Below are positions 45,364 through 52,535 of a stretch of 64,000 nucleotides of DNA, in pieces. Location of the stretch: positions 426,783 through 490,782 of the forward strand of contig DIGJ01000002.1 in NCBI GenBank assembly GCA_002419585.1, read 5' to 3'. A program made the position numbers and the translations under genes. The notes under the pieces are model-generated. The model ran no database searches. It saw only the letters and a program-made list of their open reading frames with translations, and was not told the DNA's origin. Each line of letters opens with the position of its first letter. The first letter of the stretch is position 1. The DNA is from Lachnoclostridium sp. UBA5725 (lineage in GTDB: Bacteria; Bacillota; Clostridia; Lachnospirales; Lachnospiraceae).

Positions 45364-45756
45364 ATGGATAAAAAAGTTCTAAAAGAGAGTGTCTCATATA
45401 AGGAGCGGGCTAGACAATTAAAAACAGATATTCCAGCAATTTTTATCGCTATCAAACGAAAAGATACGCCAATACCTGCAAAGATAATGGCTGTAATTAC
45501 CGTTATGTATGCATTATCACCAATCGACCTGATACCAGATTTCATTCCGGTTCTAGGGTATCTCGATGATATTATTTTACTTCCAGCGTTTGTAGCTTTG
45601 ACCATGAAATTAATCCCAAATCAAATTTGGGAGGAATGCCGAAAAGATGCAAAAGAACTATGGAAGAATGGTAAGCCAAAGAAGTGGTATTATGCAATAC
45701 CAATCGTAGTGTTCTGGACATTTATAGTCTGGAAACTTGTTACGATATTTATATAA
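45364..45756 (+). CDS. YkvA-family membrane protein (DUF1232)
   Basis: 130 aa. DUF1232 core: KIMAVITVMYALSPIDLIPDFIPVLGYLDD (in part) around residues 40-70, then a helical linker, and a C-terminal membrane helix (about 108-128). Family function unknown; homologues are small membrane-associated proteins. GAGGAA site before the ATG. Gap of 51 bases after the GH13-like gene and 24 bases before the LytTR gene. Confidence 0.88.
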   Translation: MDKKVLKESVSYKERARQLKTDIPAIFIAIKRKDTPIPAKIMAVITVMYALSPIDLIPDFIPVLGYLDDIILLPAFVALTMKLIPNQIWEECRKDAKELWKNGKPKKWYYAIPIVVFWTFIVWKLVTIFI

Positions 45757-45780
45757 TTATGAATATGGGGAAGTGATCAA

Positions 45781-46218
45781 TTGAAAATTTCGGTTGAAGA
45801 AATAGAAAAGAGCAAAGAAGAAGAGGTATTGATTCGTTGCTATGAAATGAACGAAGACATCTTGCAGTTGATTCAGGATATCAAACACAAAAGGGGAACC
45901 ATCATTGGTATGGATGGGGATGACATCCATAAGATTCATTTAAAAGATGTATATTATTTTGAAAGCGTGGATAATCGTACGTTTATCTATGTCAAAGATA
46001 AAGTATTTGAATCCAAGCAAAAACTCTATGAGTTGGAAGAGCAATGTGAAGGGAATCATTTTTTTCGAGCATCGAAATCCTCCATTATTAATGTCACAAA
46101 AATTGAATGTATTCGTCCGGTTTTAAGTGGGCGTTTTGAAGCACAGTTTCGAAATGGTGAACGTGTCATGGTCTCCAGACAATTTGTTCCTGTATTGAAG
46201 AAACTACTCGGAATGTAG
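45781..46218 (+). CDS. LytTR-type DNA-binding regulator
   Basis: 145 aa. TTG start at 45781 after GGGGAAGTG. Residues about 40-143 are a LytTR domain (IHLKDVYYFESVDNRTFIYV, FFRASKSSIINVTKI, GERVMVSRQFVPVLKKLL). No receiver domain, so it is the stand-alone type paired with a DUF3021-like membrane inhibitor, encoded 12 bases downstream. Such pairs control a neighbouring operon; the ABC exporter at 46.8-48.5 kb is the obvious target, and repeats upstream of it fit. Confidence 0.9.
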   Translation: MKISVEEIEKSKEEEVLIRCYEMNEDILQLIQDIKHKRGTIIGMDGDDIHKIHLKDVYYFESVDNRTFIYVKDKVFESKQKLYELEEQCEGNHFFRASKSSIINVTKIECIRPVLSGRFEAQFRNGERVMVSRQFVPVLKKLLGM

Positions 46219-46230
46219 GGAGGAAAAACG

Positions 46231-46662
46231 ATGAGTTTTGAAGAATTGAAAAAATGCCTAGTTCAAGATTACTTTATCATTGTGACAGGTACCGTAATCG
46301 GAACCTTAGTATATTGCTTGATTTTTGAACGAAGTACAACGTTTTCCTTGTTTTATCTGGGGTGGGTGCTAGTATTTTCACTATTGGCTGATTTACCGCT
46401 TTGTATTTTTTATTCAAGAAAAGAATTAACAGAGAATCAGTGGATGATACGATTTATCCTTCACTTTGTTACATTGGAAGGGTTACTTTTAACACTTGCA
46501 TACTTTGCGAATATGTACCATAAATTAATTGGTGGAGTTGTATTTGCACTGATTGTAGCAGGTGTTTATGTTCTGGTACGTTATACCGGACACCAAATAA
46601 ATGTACGAATTGCACTAAAGATGAATGAGAATTTAAAACGAATGCAAGAAACCGAGCACTAG
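46231..46662 (+). CDS. DUF3021-like four-helix membrane protein
   Basis: 143 aa with four hydrophobic helices (about 15-33, 42-62, 73-95, 100-122) and a charged cytoplasmic tail (LKMNENLKRMQETEH). Position directly after a receiverless LytTR gene is the standard arrangement of LytTR regulatory systems, in which the membrane protein restrains the regulator. GGGAGGAAAA before the ATG. The stop codon lies inside a terminator stem. Confidence 0.82.
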   Translation: MSFEELKKCLVQDYFIIVTGTVIGTLVYCLIFERSTTFSLFYLGWVLVFSLLADLPLCIFYSRKELTENQWMIRFILHFVTLEGLLLTLAYFANMYHKLIGGVVFALIVAGVYVLVRYTGHQINVRIALKMNENLKRMQETEH

Positions 46663-46688
46663 GCGCTACCGCTTAGTGCTTAATTTTT
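46655..46688 (+). terminator. Terminator after the LytTR/DUF3021 pair
   Basis: AGCACTA (46655-46661) with TAGTGCT (46674-46680), inner GCG/CGC, four-base loop, then TAATTTTT. Starts within the coding end. Confidence 0.7.
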
Positions 46689-46691
46689 ACA

Positions 46692-46735
46692 ACTTACCCG
46701 CTGTAATTTACCAGTTACCGATTTGCCTATTTACA
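46692..46735 (+). promoter_or_regulatory. Candidate LytTR binding repeats upstream of the ABC exporter
   Basis: Heptads ACTTACC (46692), ATTTACC (46706), AGTTACC (46713), ATTTGCC (46721) and ATTTACA (46729). ACTTACC and AGTTACC are 21 bp apart, the two-turn spacing of LytTR direct repeats. They abut the -35 of the exporter promoter. Assignment is inference. Confidence 0.4.
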
Positions 46736-46758
46736 GAAAGAAAAGTGAATGTTATAGT
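46730..46758 (+). promoter_or_regulatory. Putative promoter of the ABC exporter
   Basis: TTTACA (46730-46735), 17-bp spacer, TATAGT (46753-46758), 29 bases before the ATG at 46788. Confidence 0.55.
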
Positions 46759-46787
46759 TCCATCAGAAAGAGAAAGGGGAATATCAA

Positions 46788-47702
46788 ATGGACAAAATTA
46801 TTGAAGTAGAACATCTAAAAAAATCATATGGTTCCTTACAAGCAGTAAAAGATTTAGACTTTTATGTGGAACGAGGAAAACTATTTGCATTCTTAGGACC
46901 AAATGGTGCAGGCAAATCTACCACAATTAATACAATCTGTACCTTCCTAAAGCCAGACGAAGGTACCGTATACGTAGATGGACATAAACTTGGCAGGGAG
47001 GACGATGCAATCCGAAAGTGTATCGGTGCAGTTTTTCAAGAAAGTTTGTTAGATTCTTTGCTTACTGTGGAAGAAAATTTAATGTTACGTGGCAGCTTTT
47101 ACGGTCTATCCACCGAGGAGAGAAGACGAAGACTCAAAGAAGTTGCAAAGGAAACTGAAATCACGGAACTCTTAAAACGTCCTTATGGAAAACTGTCAGG
47201 AGGGCAAAGACGTCGATGTGACATAGCAAGGGCGTTACTCCATACACCCAATATCTTATTTTTGGATGAACCAACAACAGGGCTTGATCCACAGACTAGA
47301 AAAAGTGTCTGGGATACGATTAAGCGTCTGCAAAAAGAACGTGGGATGACCGTATTTTTGACAACGCATTATATGGAAGAAGCACAAGAAGCGGATTTTG
47401 TGATTGTTATTGATGATGGAGAAATTGCTGCAAAGGGTACACCAGCACAATTAAAGGCTAGTTATTCAAGCGATACCTTAACACTGATTTGTAATAATAT
47501 GGTGGAAGTACAGAAAATATTGAATACGCGTCTGGTGAATTACAAAACGGTTGCCGATCAACTGGTAATCAAGTTAGAATCCACCCTACATGCATTACCT
47601 TACGTTGAAGCTTGTAAGGACTATTTGAATGGGTTTACGGTAACGACCGGAACCATGGATGATGCATTTATTCATATTACTGGAAAGGAGATTCGGGAAT
47701 GA
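46788..47702 (+). CDS. ABC exporter ATP-binding protein
   Basis: 304 aa, DrrA/CcmA-type ATPase. Walker A GPNGAGKST (about 38-46), signature LSGGQRRRCDIARALL, Walker B ILFLDEPTTGLDPQTR, H-loop TTHYMEEAQEAD, and the C-terminal DUF4162-like extension (about 220-304) usual in ABC-2 drug or lipid exporters. AAAGGGGAA before the ATG. Overlaps the permease gene by four bases (ATGA). Confidence 0.93.
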   Translation: MDKIIEVEHLKKSYGSLQAVKDLDFYVERGKLFAFLGPNGAGKSTTINTICTFLKPDEGTVYVDGHKLGREDDAIRKCIGAVFQESLLDSLLTVEENLMLRGSFYGLSTEERRRRLKEVAKETEITELLKRPYGKLSGGQRRRCDIARALLHTPNILFLDEPTTGLDPQTRKSVWDTIKRLQKERGMTVFLTTHYMEEAQEADFVIVIDDGEIAAKGTPAQLKASYSSDTLTLICNNMVEVQKILNTRLVNYKTVADQLVIKLESTLHALPYVEACKDYLNGFTVTTGTMDDAFIHITGKEIRE

Positions 47703-48550
47703 TTGCTTTTACAAAACGAAACTTAAAATTATATTTGAGAGATAAATCGAGTGTAATATTTTCTTTGTTATCGGTATTTATAATTATTGGATTGTATGTT
47801 GTGTTTTTGGGAGATGTCTATACGGATGATCTTAGCGACTTTGAAAATGCAAGAGAACTAATGGATAGCTGGGTAATGGCTGGAGTTTTAGCAGTTACCA
47901 GTGTTACCACAACCATGGGAATCTTGTCCAATATGGTGCGCGACAAAGAAAACAAGATTTCTAAGGATTTTTATGTTTCTCCAATTAAAAAGGCGCAGTT
48001 GATTGGTGGTTATATACTCAGTGCAATTGTAGTTGGAATTGTTATGTCGGTTATAGGATTTGCAGTAGCAGAAGCTTATATTACAGCAAATGGTGGCAGT
48101 TTCTTATCAACCATGAATATGATAAAGGTAATAGGTCTTATTGTACTCACTACCTTTATGAATACTTCGATTATGTACTTTTTAGTATCCTTATTTCAAA
48201 CGACAAATGCCTTTGCGACAGCAAGCACCGTAATAGGCACTTTGATTGGATTTATTACCGGAATCTATCTTCCAATCGGAATGTACCCTGCCAGCGTTCA
48301 ATGGATCATCAAAGTGTGCCCGGTATCCCACGCAGCATTACTATTTCGTCAGGTAATGATGGAAGATGCCATGAACACAGCGTTTAAAGGAATACCAGAT
48401 AATATTGTCTGTGATATAAAGACAGAATTGGGTATTACTTATGAATTTGGGAACTATACCGTATCGTTTACGCAAAGTTTGGTCATTCTTTTGATCGCGG
48501 GCTTGGTATTTTGTGTATTATCTTTTTATTCCAATCGAAGAAAAGGATGA
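47699..48550 (+). CDS. ABC-2 type exporter permease
   Basis: 283 aa, six membrane helices in ABC-2 arrangement: cytoplasmic N-terminus (FTKRNLKLYLRDKSSVIFSL), first large outer loop (VYTDDLSDFENARELMDSW), a re-entrant GIYLPIGMYPASVQWIIKVCPVSHAALLFRQ segment before the last extracellular loop. Works with the upstream ATPase; substrate unknown, perhaps a peptide or drug, as LytTR/DUF3021-controlled exporters often are in streptococci (family knowledge). Confidence 0.9.
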   Translation: MIAFTKRNLKLYLRDKSSVIFSLLSVFIIIGLYVVFLGDVYTDDLSDFENARELMDSWVMAGVLAVTSVTTTMGILSNMVRDKENKISKDFYVSPIKKAQLIGGYILSAIVVGIVMSVIGFAVAEAYITANGGSFLSTMNMIKVIGLIVLTTFMNTSIMYFLVSLFQTTNAFATASTVIGTLIGFITGIYLPIGMYPASVQWIIKVCPVSHAALLFRQVMMEDAMNTAFKGIPDNIVCDIKTELGITYEFGNYTVSFTQSLVILLIAGLVFCVLSFYSNRRKG

Positions 48551-48570
48551 TAAAAGCAAAAAAAGAATGA

Positions 48571-48787
48571 TGTCGCAAATTGTAGGTTGTTTAGATGATC
48601 GAGTAAGGCAGAAAAGGCCTTCTAAAATCTCAGTACGATTAAACATTTTATAAAGCCATAAACAGCGAAAAATGGAGTGATTAGGCACTCCATTTTTGCT
48701 ATTGTCTTTATAAAATAATCGTAAAATCGATTTTAGAAGGCCTTTTCTACCTTACTCGATCATCTTTTTAGATATAGTTTTGCGACA
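48571..48787. repeat. 217-bp foldback element with 36-bp arms
   Basis: Outer ends TGTCGCAAA (48571-48579) and TTTGCGACA (48779-48787); arms 48594-48629 and 48729-48764 complementary at 35 of 36 positions; inner TTTTATAAAG/CTTTATAAAA; apical hairpin AAAAATGGAGTG/CACTCCATTTTT around ATTAGG. The 385-base gene gap holds this and the tetR promoter. The apical hairpin can terminate the exporter transcript; the rest looks MITE-like. No clear target duplication seen. Confidence 0.8.
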
Positions 48788-48871
48788 GCTCACTTGGTTT
48801 AATGATTGCAGTGAAAATGCACACTGCTTAATTTGTATAAAGATTAAAATGTGTATTAGTAACAGAATCTG

Positions 48872-48900
48872 TTGACAATAAATCGAACTGATAGTATGAT
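48872..48900 (+). promoter_or_regulatory. Promoter of the TetR-FMN operon
   Basis: TTGACA (48872-48877), 17-bp spacer, TATGAT (48895-48900), 36 bases before the ATG. Confidence 0.75.
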
Positions 48901-48935
48901 AAACGAAACAACGGTATAAAATATGGAGGATAGCT

Positions 48936-49574
48936 ATGGGACAGAGAAAACGAGATAAGTTGACGGAGTTTAACCGCAATAATATAGTAGAGGCAGCAAA
49001 GGTGCTGTTCGAAACAAAAGGCATAGCACAGACTACAATGGATGATATTGCAAAAAAAGCAGAATACAGCAAATCAACCATTTATGTTTACTTTAAAAGT
49101 AAGGATGAAATATACAATTATATTATATTTGAAAGTATGGAATTGTTGAAAAATCGACTAAGTGAGACGGTTGCGGATCACCTGGATTTCGAAGATTGCT
49201 TCTTTTCTATTTGCAGAAATTTAGAACAATTTCAACAGGAGTACCCATTGTATTTTGATAGCATTTTAAGTGAAATTAGTATCCATGAAGAGGATTTTAT
49301 ACAATATCCTATTTTGAAGGAGATTTATCGAACGGGAGAAGAAATGAATGAAGTCTTACTCAATTTGATCGAAAAAGGTATCGCAAGTGGGAATTTGCGC
49401 CCAGATATGAGACCAATGCCAACCATATTTATGTTATGGGCGAGCCTTGGAGGAATTATAAAAATGGCAGAACAAAAAAAACACTATTTTGAAGAAAAAT
49501 TACAATTGTCAAAGCAAACGTATTTGGAACATAGTTATCAGATGCTGTTTGATGGATTAAAAGGAGGAAAGTAG
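48936..49574 (+). CDS. TetR/AcrR-family transcriptional regulator
   Basis: 212 aa. N-terminal helix-turn-helix: NIVEAAKVLFETKGIAQTTMDDIAKKAEYSKSTIYVYFKSKDE (in part), residues about 15-58. The rest is a helical ligand domain without recognisable specificity. ATG preceded by TGGAGGATAG. One base separates it from the FMN-binding membrane protein, so it probably autoregulates the two-gene operon. Confidence 0.92.
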   Translation: MGQRKRDKLTEFNRNNIVEAAKVLFETKGIAQTTMDDIAKKAEYSKSTIYVYFKSKDEIYNYIIFESMELLKNRLSETVADHLDFEDCFFSICRNLEQFQQEYPLYFDSILSEISIHEEDFIQYPILKEIYRTGEEMNEVLLNLIEKGIASGNLRPDMRPMPTIFMLWASLGGIIKMAEQKKHYFEEKLQLSKQTYLEHSYQMLFDGLKGGK

Positions 49575-49575
49575 A

Positions 49576-50253
49576 ATGATATTAGGAATTATTACAGCGA
49601 TAGTATTTTTGCTTACGGTAGCAAAATTTGCAACCAAACGGTTGCCATTTAAGAAATTGGATCAATTTTTTATGAAGTTTCACAAAGTCGCGAGCATCCT
49701 ATTATTAGTTCTAGCAATCGTACATATGGTTTTATCCATTCAACTTCTGAAACAACGGCCGATTAGTTTATTTTTACTTGGTTTATTCATGTTAATTTGC
49801 ATCGTAGGTTGTGGCCTTAGTCACATATTTAAAAAGAAACTTGGGAAAAAGTGGATAGCAATACACCGAGCTTTTGCATTGCTTATGTGCGTATGTCTAA
49901 TTGGGCATATTATAGTGGGATTCTCCAGTTTTAGTAACTACAAAAAGGCGGTACAATCCATTACATTTGAAACGATTTGGCTGGATCATGTAGCAGATGA
50001 TACATATGAAGGTGAGTATAACGTCGGTTATATCTTTGCAAAAGTAAAAGTAACCGTGACGGATAAAAAAATTACCCAAATTGATCTGGTGGAGCACCGC
50101 AATGAAAAAGGGAAAGCGGCTGAAACGATAACGCAGGAGATAATAAGTAAGCAATCCCTTGATGTGGATTCCATTAGTGGAGCAACAAATTCAAGCAAAG
50201 TCATTCGAAAGGCAGTGGAGAAAGCCTTAGAAAATGCGAAGAACAATCAATAA
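49576..50253 (+). CDS. Membrane protein with C-terminal FMN-binding domain
   Basis: 225 aa. Four helices in residues 1-120 with histidines positioned as in small ferric-reductase/cytochrome b-like modules (FHKVASI, IVHMVL, IHRAFAL, IGHIIVG), then a periplasm-side-type FMN domain (about 140-220) ending DVDSISGATNSSKVIRKAVEKAL (in part). The SGAT(N)S motif carries the residue that receives covalent FMN via Ftp/ApbE-type flavinylation in related proteins. Suggests electron transfer across or outside the membrane, perhaps haem plus flavin. No flavin transferase gene is in the window. Confidence 0.85.
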   Translation: MILGIITAIVFLLTVAKFATKRLPFKKLDQFFMKFHKVASILLLVLAIVHMVLSIQLLKQRPISLFLLGLFMLICIVGCGLSHIFKKKLGKKWIAIHRAFALLMCVCLIGHIIVGFSSFSNYKKAVQSITFETIWLDHVADDTYEGEYNVGYIFAKVKVTVTDKKITQIDLVEHRNEKGKAAETITQEIISKQSLDVDSISGATNSSKVIRKAVEKALENAKNNQ

Positions 50254-50295
50254 AATTTATAAAAAAAAGAATTAATATAAATTCATAAAAAAGGA

Positions 50296-50324
50296 TTGAC
50301 AATTAAATACTTCCGATGTAGAAT
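50296..50324 (+). promoter_or_regulatory. Promoter of marR-like gene
   Basis: TTGACA (50296-50301), 17-bp spacer, TAGAAT (50319-50324). One AAATACTTC box lies within the spacer. Confidence 0.75.
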
Positions 50325-50351
50325 TAAATTACTTCGAAAGAAGAAGTATTT
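50305..50351 (+). promoter_or_regulatory. MarR-type operator boxes over the promoter
   Basis: AAATACTTC (50305-50313), AAATTACTTC (50326-50335) and the inverted GAAGTATTT (50343-50351). The last two form an inverted repeat between the -10 and the start codon, ideal for autorepression. Confidence 0.6.
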
Positions 50352-50359
50352 AGGAGGTG

Positions 50360-50845
50360 GTGAAAATTACAGGCTTAAAATTTGAGCAAGATATTTTTAA
50401 GTATGTAGACCGCATCAAAGATTTGTTATCTCCAGAAATCTGGCAGAACGTGTTGTTGGATTGTTCCAAGAATGAATTATTTATTTTATGGTTACTGTTT
50501 CGTAATAAGGAAGTCAATATGACGCAGATTGCCGAGTACATTCATGTACCCTTAAATACGGCAACTGGAATCGTTGGACGTATGGAAAAGAAGAATTTGA
50601 TATGCCGAGAACGTAGCCAGGAGGATAAGCGAATTGTTACCATCCAGATGGGAGAACGTGGTGGGCAGCAGATGCAGACAGTGGTATCTGAATTTATGTA
50701 TTATGGAGAAAAGGTCGTTTCGGCATTTAGTGAAGAAGAATTGAATCTGATTTTTCGCATGATGGATAAATTAACCGATATCATGAAAGACGAAAGAACC
50801 AAAAAGAATCAAAATAAGAAAATAAAAAAGATTTCGATCGAATAG
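50360..50845 (+). CDS. MarR-family transcriptional regulator
   Basis: About 161 aa. Winged helix visible as ELFILWLLFRNKEVNMTQIAEYIHVPLNTATGIVGRMEKKNLICRERSQEDKR (in part), followed by the dimerisation helix and a Lys-rich tail. The start is unclear: AGGAGG at 50352-50357 is too close to the GTG codons at 50357 and 50360, and the best spaced codon is an ATT at 50366. Identical box sequences before and after the gene suggest it controls itself and the ArsA operon. Confidence 0.85.
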   Translation: MKITGLKFEQDIFKYVDRIKDLLSPEIWQNVLLDCSKNELFILWLLFRNKEVNMTQIAEYIHVPLNTATGIVGRMEKKNLICRERSQEDKRIVTIQMGERGGQQMQTVVSEFMYYGEKVVSAFSEEELNLIFRMMDKLTDIMKDERTKKNQNKKIKKISIE

Positions 50846-50850
50846 ATTAG

Positions 50851-50879
50851 GCTGTTGTCAAAGGATGACAGCATTTTCT
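50851..50879 (+). terminator. Possible terminator after marR-like gene
   Basis: GCTGTTGTC / GATGACAGC imperfect stem with an AAAG loop, followed by ATTTTCT. Moderate. Confidence 0.5.
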
Positions 50880-50884
50880 AAAAC

Positions 50885-50940
50885 AAATACTTCGAAAGAC
50901 GAACTATTCAACCATAGAAGTAATTAACAATAGAAGTAAT
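50885..50940 (+). promoter_or_regulatory. MarR-type boxes upstream of the ArsA operon
   Basis: AAATACTTC (50885-50893), GAAGTAATT (50917-50925) and GAAGTAAT (50933-50940), matching the boxes at the marR promoter. No convincing -10/-35 pair seen between here and 51030. Confidence 0.5.
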
Positions 50941-51029
50941 GTTTGGCTTCGAATCGTAAATGAGCAATATAAAAGTTTTATCATGATTAGTAGATTGAAA
51001 TAAGAATTAAAATTTAAATGAAAGGATAA

Positions 51030-51083
51030 ATGCAAATACACAACTTATGTCAAAGGTGTTTGCATCTCATAAGATCATGCTAG
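51030..51083 (+). CDS. 17-codon upstream ORF with three cysteines
   Basis: ATG 51030, AAAGGA five bases or so before it, stop TAG 51081-51083; peptide MQIHNLCQRCLHLIRSC. It has a better ribosome site than the ArsA gene that starts 30 bases later, so it might serve as a leader peptide coupling translation. Equally, it may be chance. Confidence 0.3.
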   Translation: MQIHNLCQRCLHLIRSC

Positions 51084-51112
51084 CATGGTCCCTTGAGATT
51101 TGGTATCAAACT

Positions 51113-52282
51113 ATGAATCGAATTTACATTTTTACTGGAAAGGGCGGCGTTGGAAAGACCAGCGTGGCAGCAGCACATGCAATCAGGAGTGCGAGTCAAG
51201 GGCATTCAACACTTTTAGTAAGTACGGATATGGCACATAATCTTGGAGATTTGTTTGAACAGTCATTGGGTAGCGAACCAGTGGCTATTATGAAGAATTT
51301 AGAGGCTTATGAAATTGATCCTAATTATATCTTAGAGCATGATTTCAGAGAAATGACAGAGTGTCTTATGAAAATGCTTCCAACAAGTGACGGAAACAGT
51401 ATGGAAGACTATGGTATGTTTCCTGGTATGGAGGAACTTTTTTCTCTTTTGAAAATTTCAGAAATTTATAAAGAGGGACGTTATGAGAACATTATCGTAG
51501 ATTGTGCTCCGACCGGAGAGACATTATCCTTGCTCAAATTTCCAGAGTTACTATCTTGGTATATGGAAAAGTTATTTCCGATTGGTAGGGTAGCGGTTCG
51601 TATCCTGGCTCCCATTTCGAAGCAATTTTATAAGGTTGCGCTTCCAAATAAAGCAGCCATGACCGATATTGAATCGATGTATTTGAAACTGTTTGAACTA
51701 CAGGAACTTCTTAAGAATCGTGAGACTACAAGCGTTCGGCTTGTCGCAACACCTGAAAAAATGGTGGTTGAGGAGACAAAGAGAAATTATATGTACATGA
51801 ATCTTTATAACTTTAACGTAGATGGTTTATACATTAATCGAATTCTACCAAAAGAAATTAACAATCCATTTTTCGAGGAATGGCTGAAAATTCAGCAAAA
51901 GTATATCACACAGTTGGAAGAATCCTTTGCTTCCATTCCGATTTATCGGATTCCATGGTATGACGAGGAATTAAAGGGAATGCGAGCTGTTAAGAGAATT
52001 TGTGAGGATTCCTTGACCTCGAAAGATGTGTTTGAACCAGTAATCGTCACAAAGAGAGAAAGCTTTGAGAAAAATGAGTTGGGATATTCACTTATGGTAT
52101 CCATCCCATATGCAAAAAAAGAAGAACTCGATGTTTATCAATCGGAATCGGATGTTGTAATAAAACTTGGGAATTTCAAGCGAAATATACCATTGCCAAA
52201 TGTTCTTAGAAACTACGAAATACGGAATGCAAAGCATGAGGAAGGACTTTTAAAATTGCAGTTTGTGAAAGGAGAAATGTGA
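51113..52282 (+). CDS. ArsA/GET3-family ATPase, first of a tandem pair
   Basis: 389 aa from ATG 51113, where homology starts (MNRIYIFTGKGGVGKTS); a longer frame to 51047 is open but no ribosome site is clear for either. Deviant Walker A GKGGVGKTS, A-loop STDMAHNLGDLF, switch II DCAPTGETLSLLKFP. Residues about 300-389 are a beta-rich HSP20-like C-terminal domain (YSLMVSIPYAKKEELDVYQSESDVVIKLG, in part). No arsenite-binding Cys triad or ars genes, so an arsenic pump role is unlikely. Intradimer nucleotide-gated client handling is the family theme. Confidence 0.85.
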   Translation: MNRIYIFTGKGGVGKTSVAAAHAIRSASQGHSTLLVSTDMAHNLGDLFEQSLGSEPVAIMKNLEAYEIDPNYILEHDFREMTECLMKMLPTSDGNSMEDYGMFPGMEELFSLLKISEIYKEGRYENIIVDCAPTGETLSLLKFPELLSWYMEKLFPIGRVAVRILAPISKQFYKVALPNKAAMTDIESMYLKLFELQELLKNRETTSVRLVATPEKMVVEETKRNYMYMNLYNFNVDGLYINRILPKEINNPFFEEWLKIQQKYITQLEESFASIPIYRIPWYDEELKGMRAVKRICEDSLTSKDVFEPVIVTKRESFEKNELGYSLMVSIPYAKKEELDVYQSESDVVIKLGNFKRNIPLPNVLRNYEIRNAKHEEGLLKLQFVKGEM

Positions 52283-52283
52283 A

Positions 52284-52514
52284 ATGAATCTTGAAACAAG
52301 AAGCCGTATCAAAGAAGCAAAACAGTATGAAATACTTGCATTAAAAGCATTGCTTCCAAAGGAAGCCCAGGGACATATTGAAGTAATTGAAAAAGAAATA
52401 AAAGCGATGGTAATGGAATGCGTGCTCGATTTTATAAAACAGGATAATACAGAGTCTGACAGAAAAGAAAGCGACGAAAACGTTCAAAAAGTAAAAAAGG
52501 TGACAATTGGTTAG
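52284..52514 (+). CDS. 76-aa protein between two ArsA-like genes
   Basis: Helical, charged protein: an N-terminal amphipathic region (RIKEAKQYEILALKALLP), a middle helix (HIEVIEKEIKAMVMECVLDFI) and a polar tail (DNTESDRKESDENVQ). AAAGGAG about ten bases before the ATG; one base after the first ArsA stop. Unrecognised; conserved placement would mark it as an adaptor or client of the ATPases. Confidence 0.7.
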   Translation: MNLETRSRIKEAKQYEILALKALLPKEAQGHIEVIEKEIKAMVMECVLDFIKQDNTESDRKESDENVQKVKKVTIG

Positions 52515-52535
52515 CCGCAGAAAAGAGGAGTAAAC

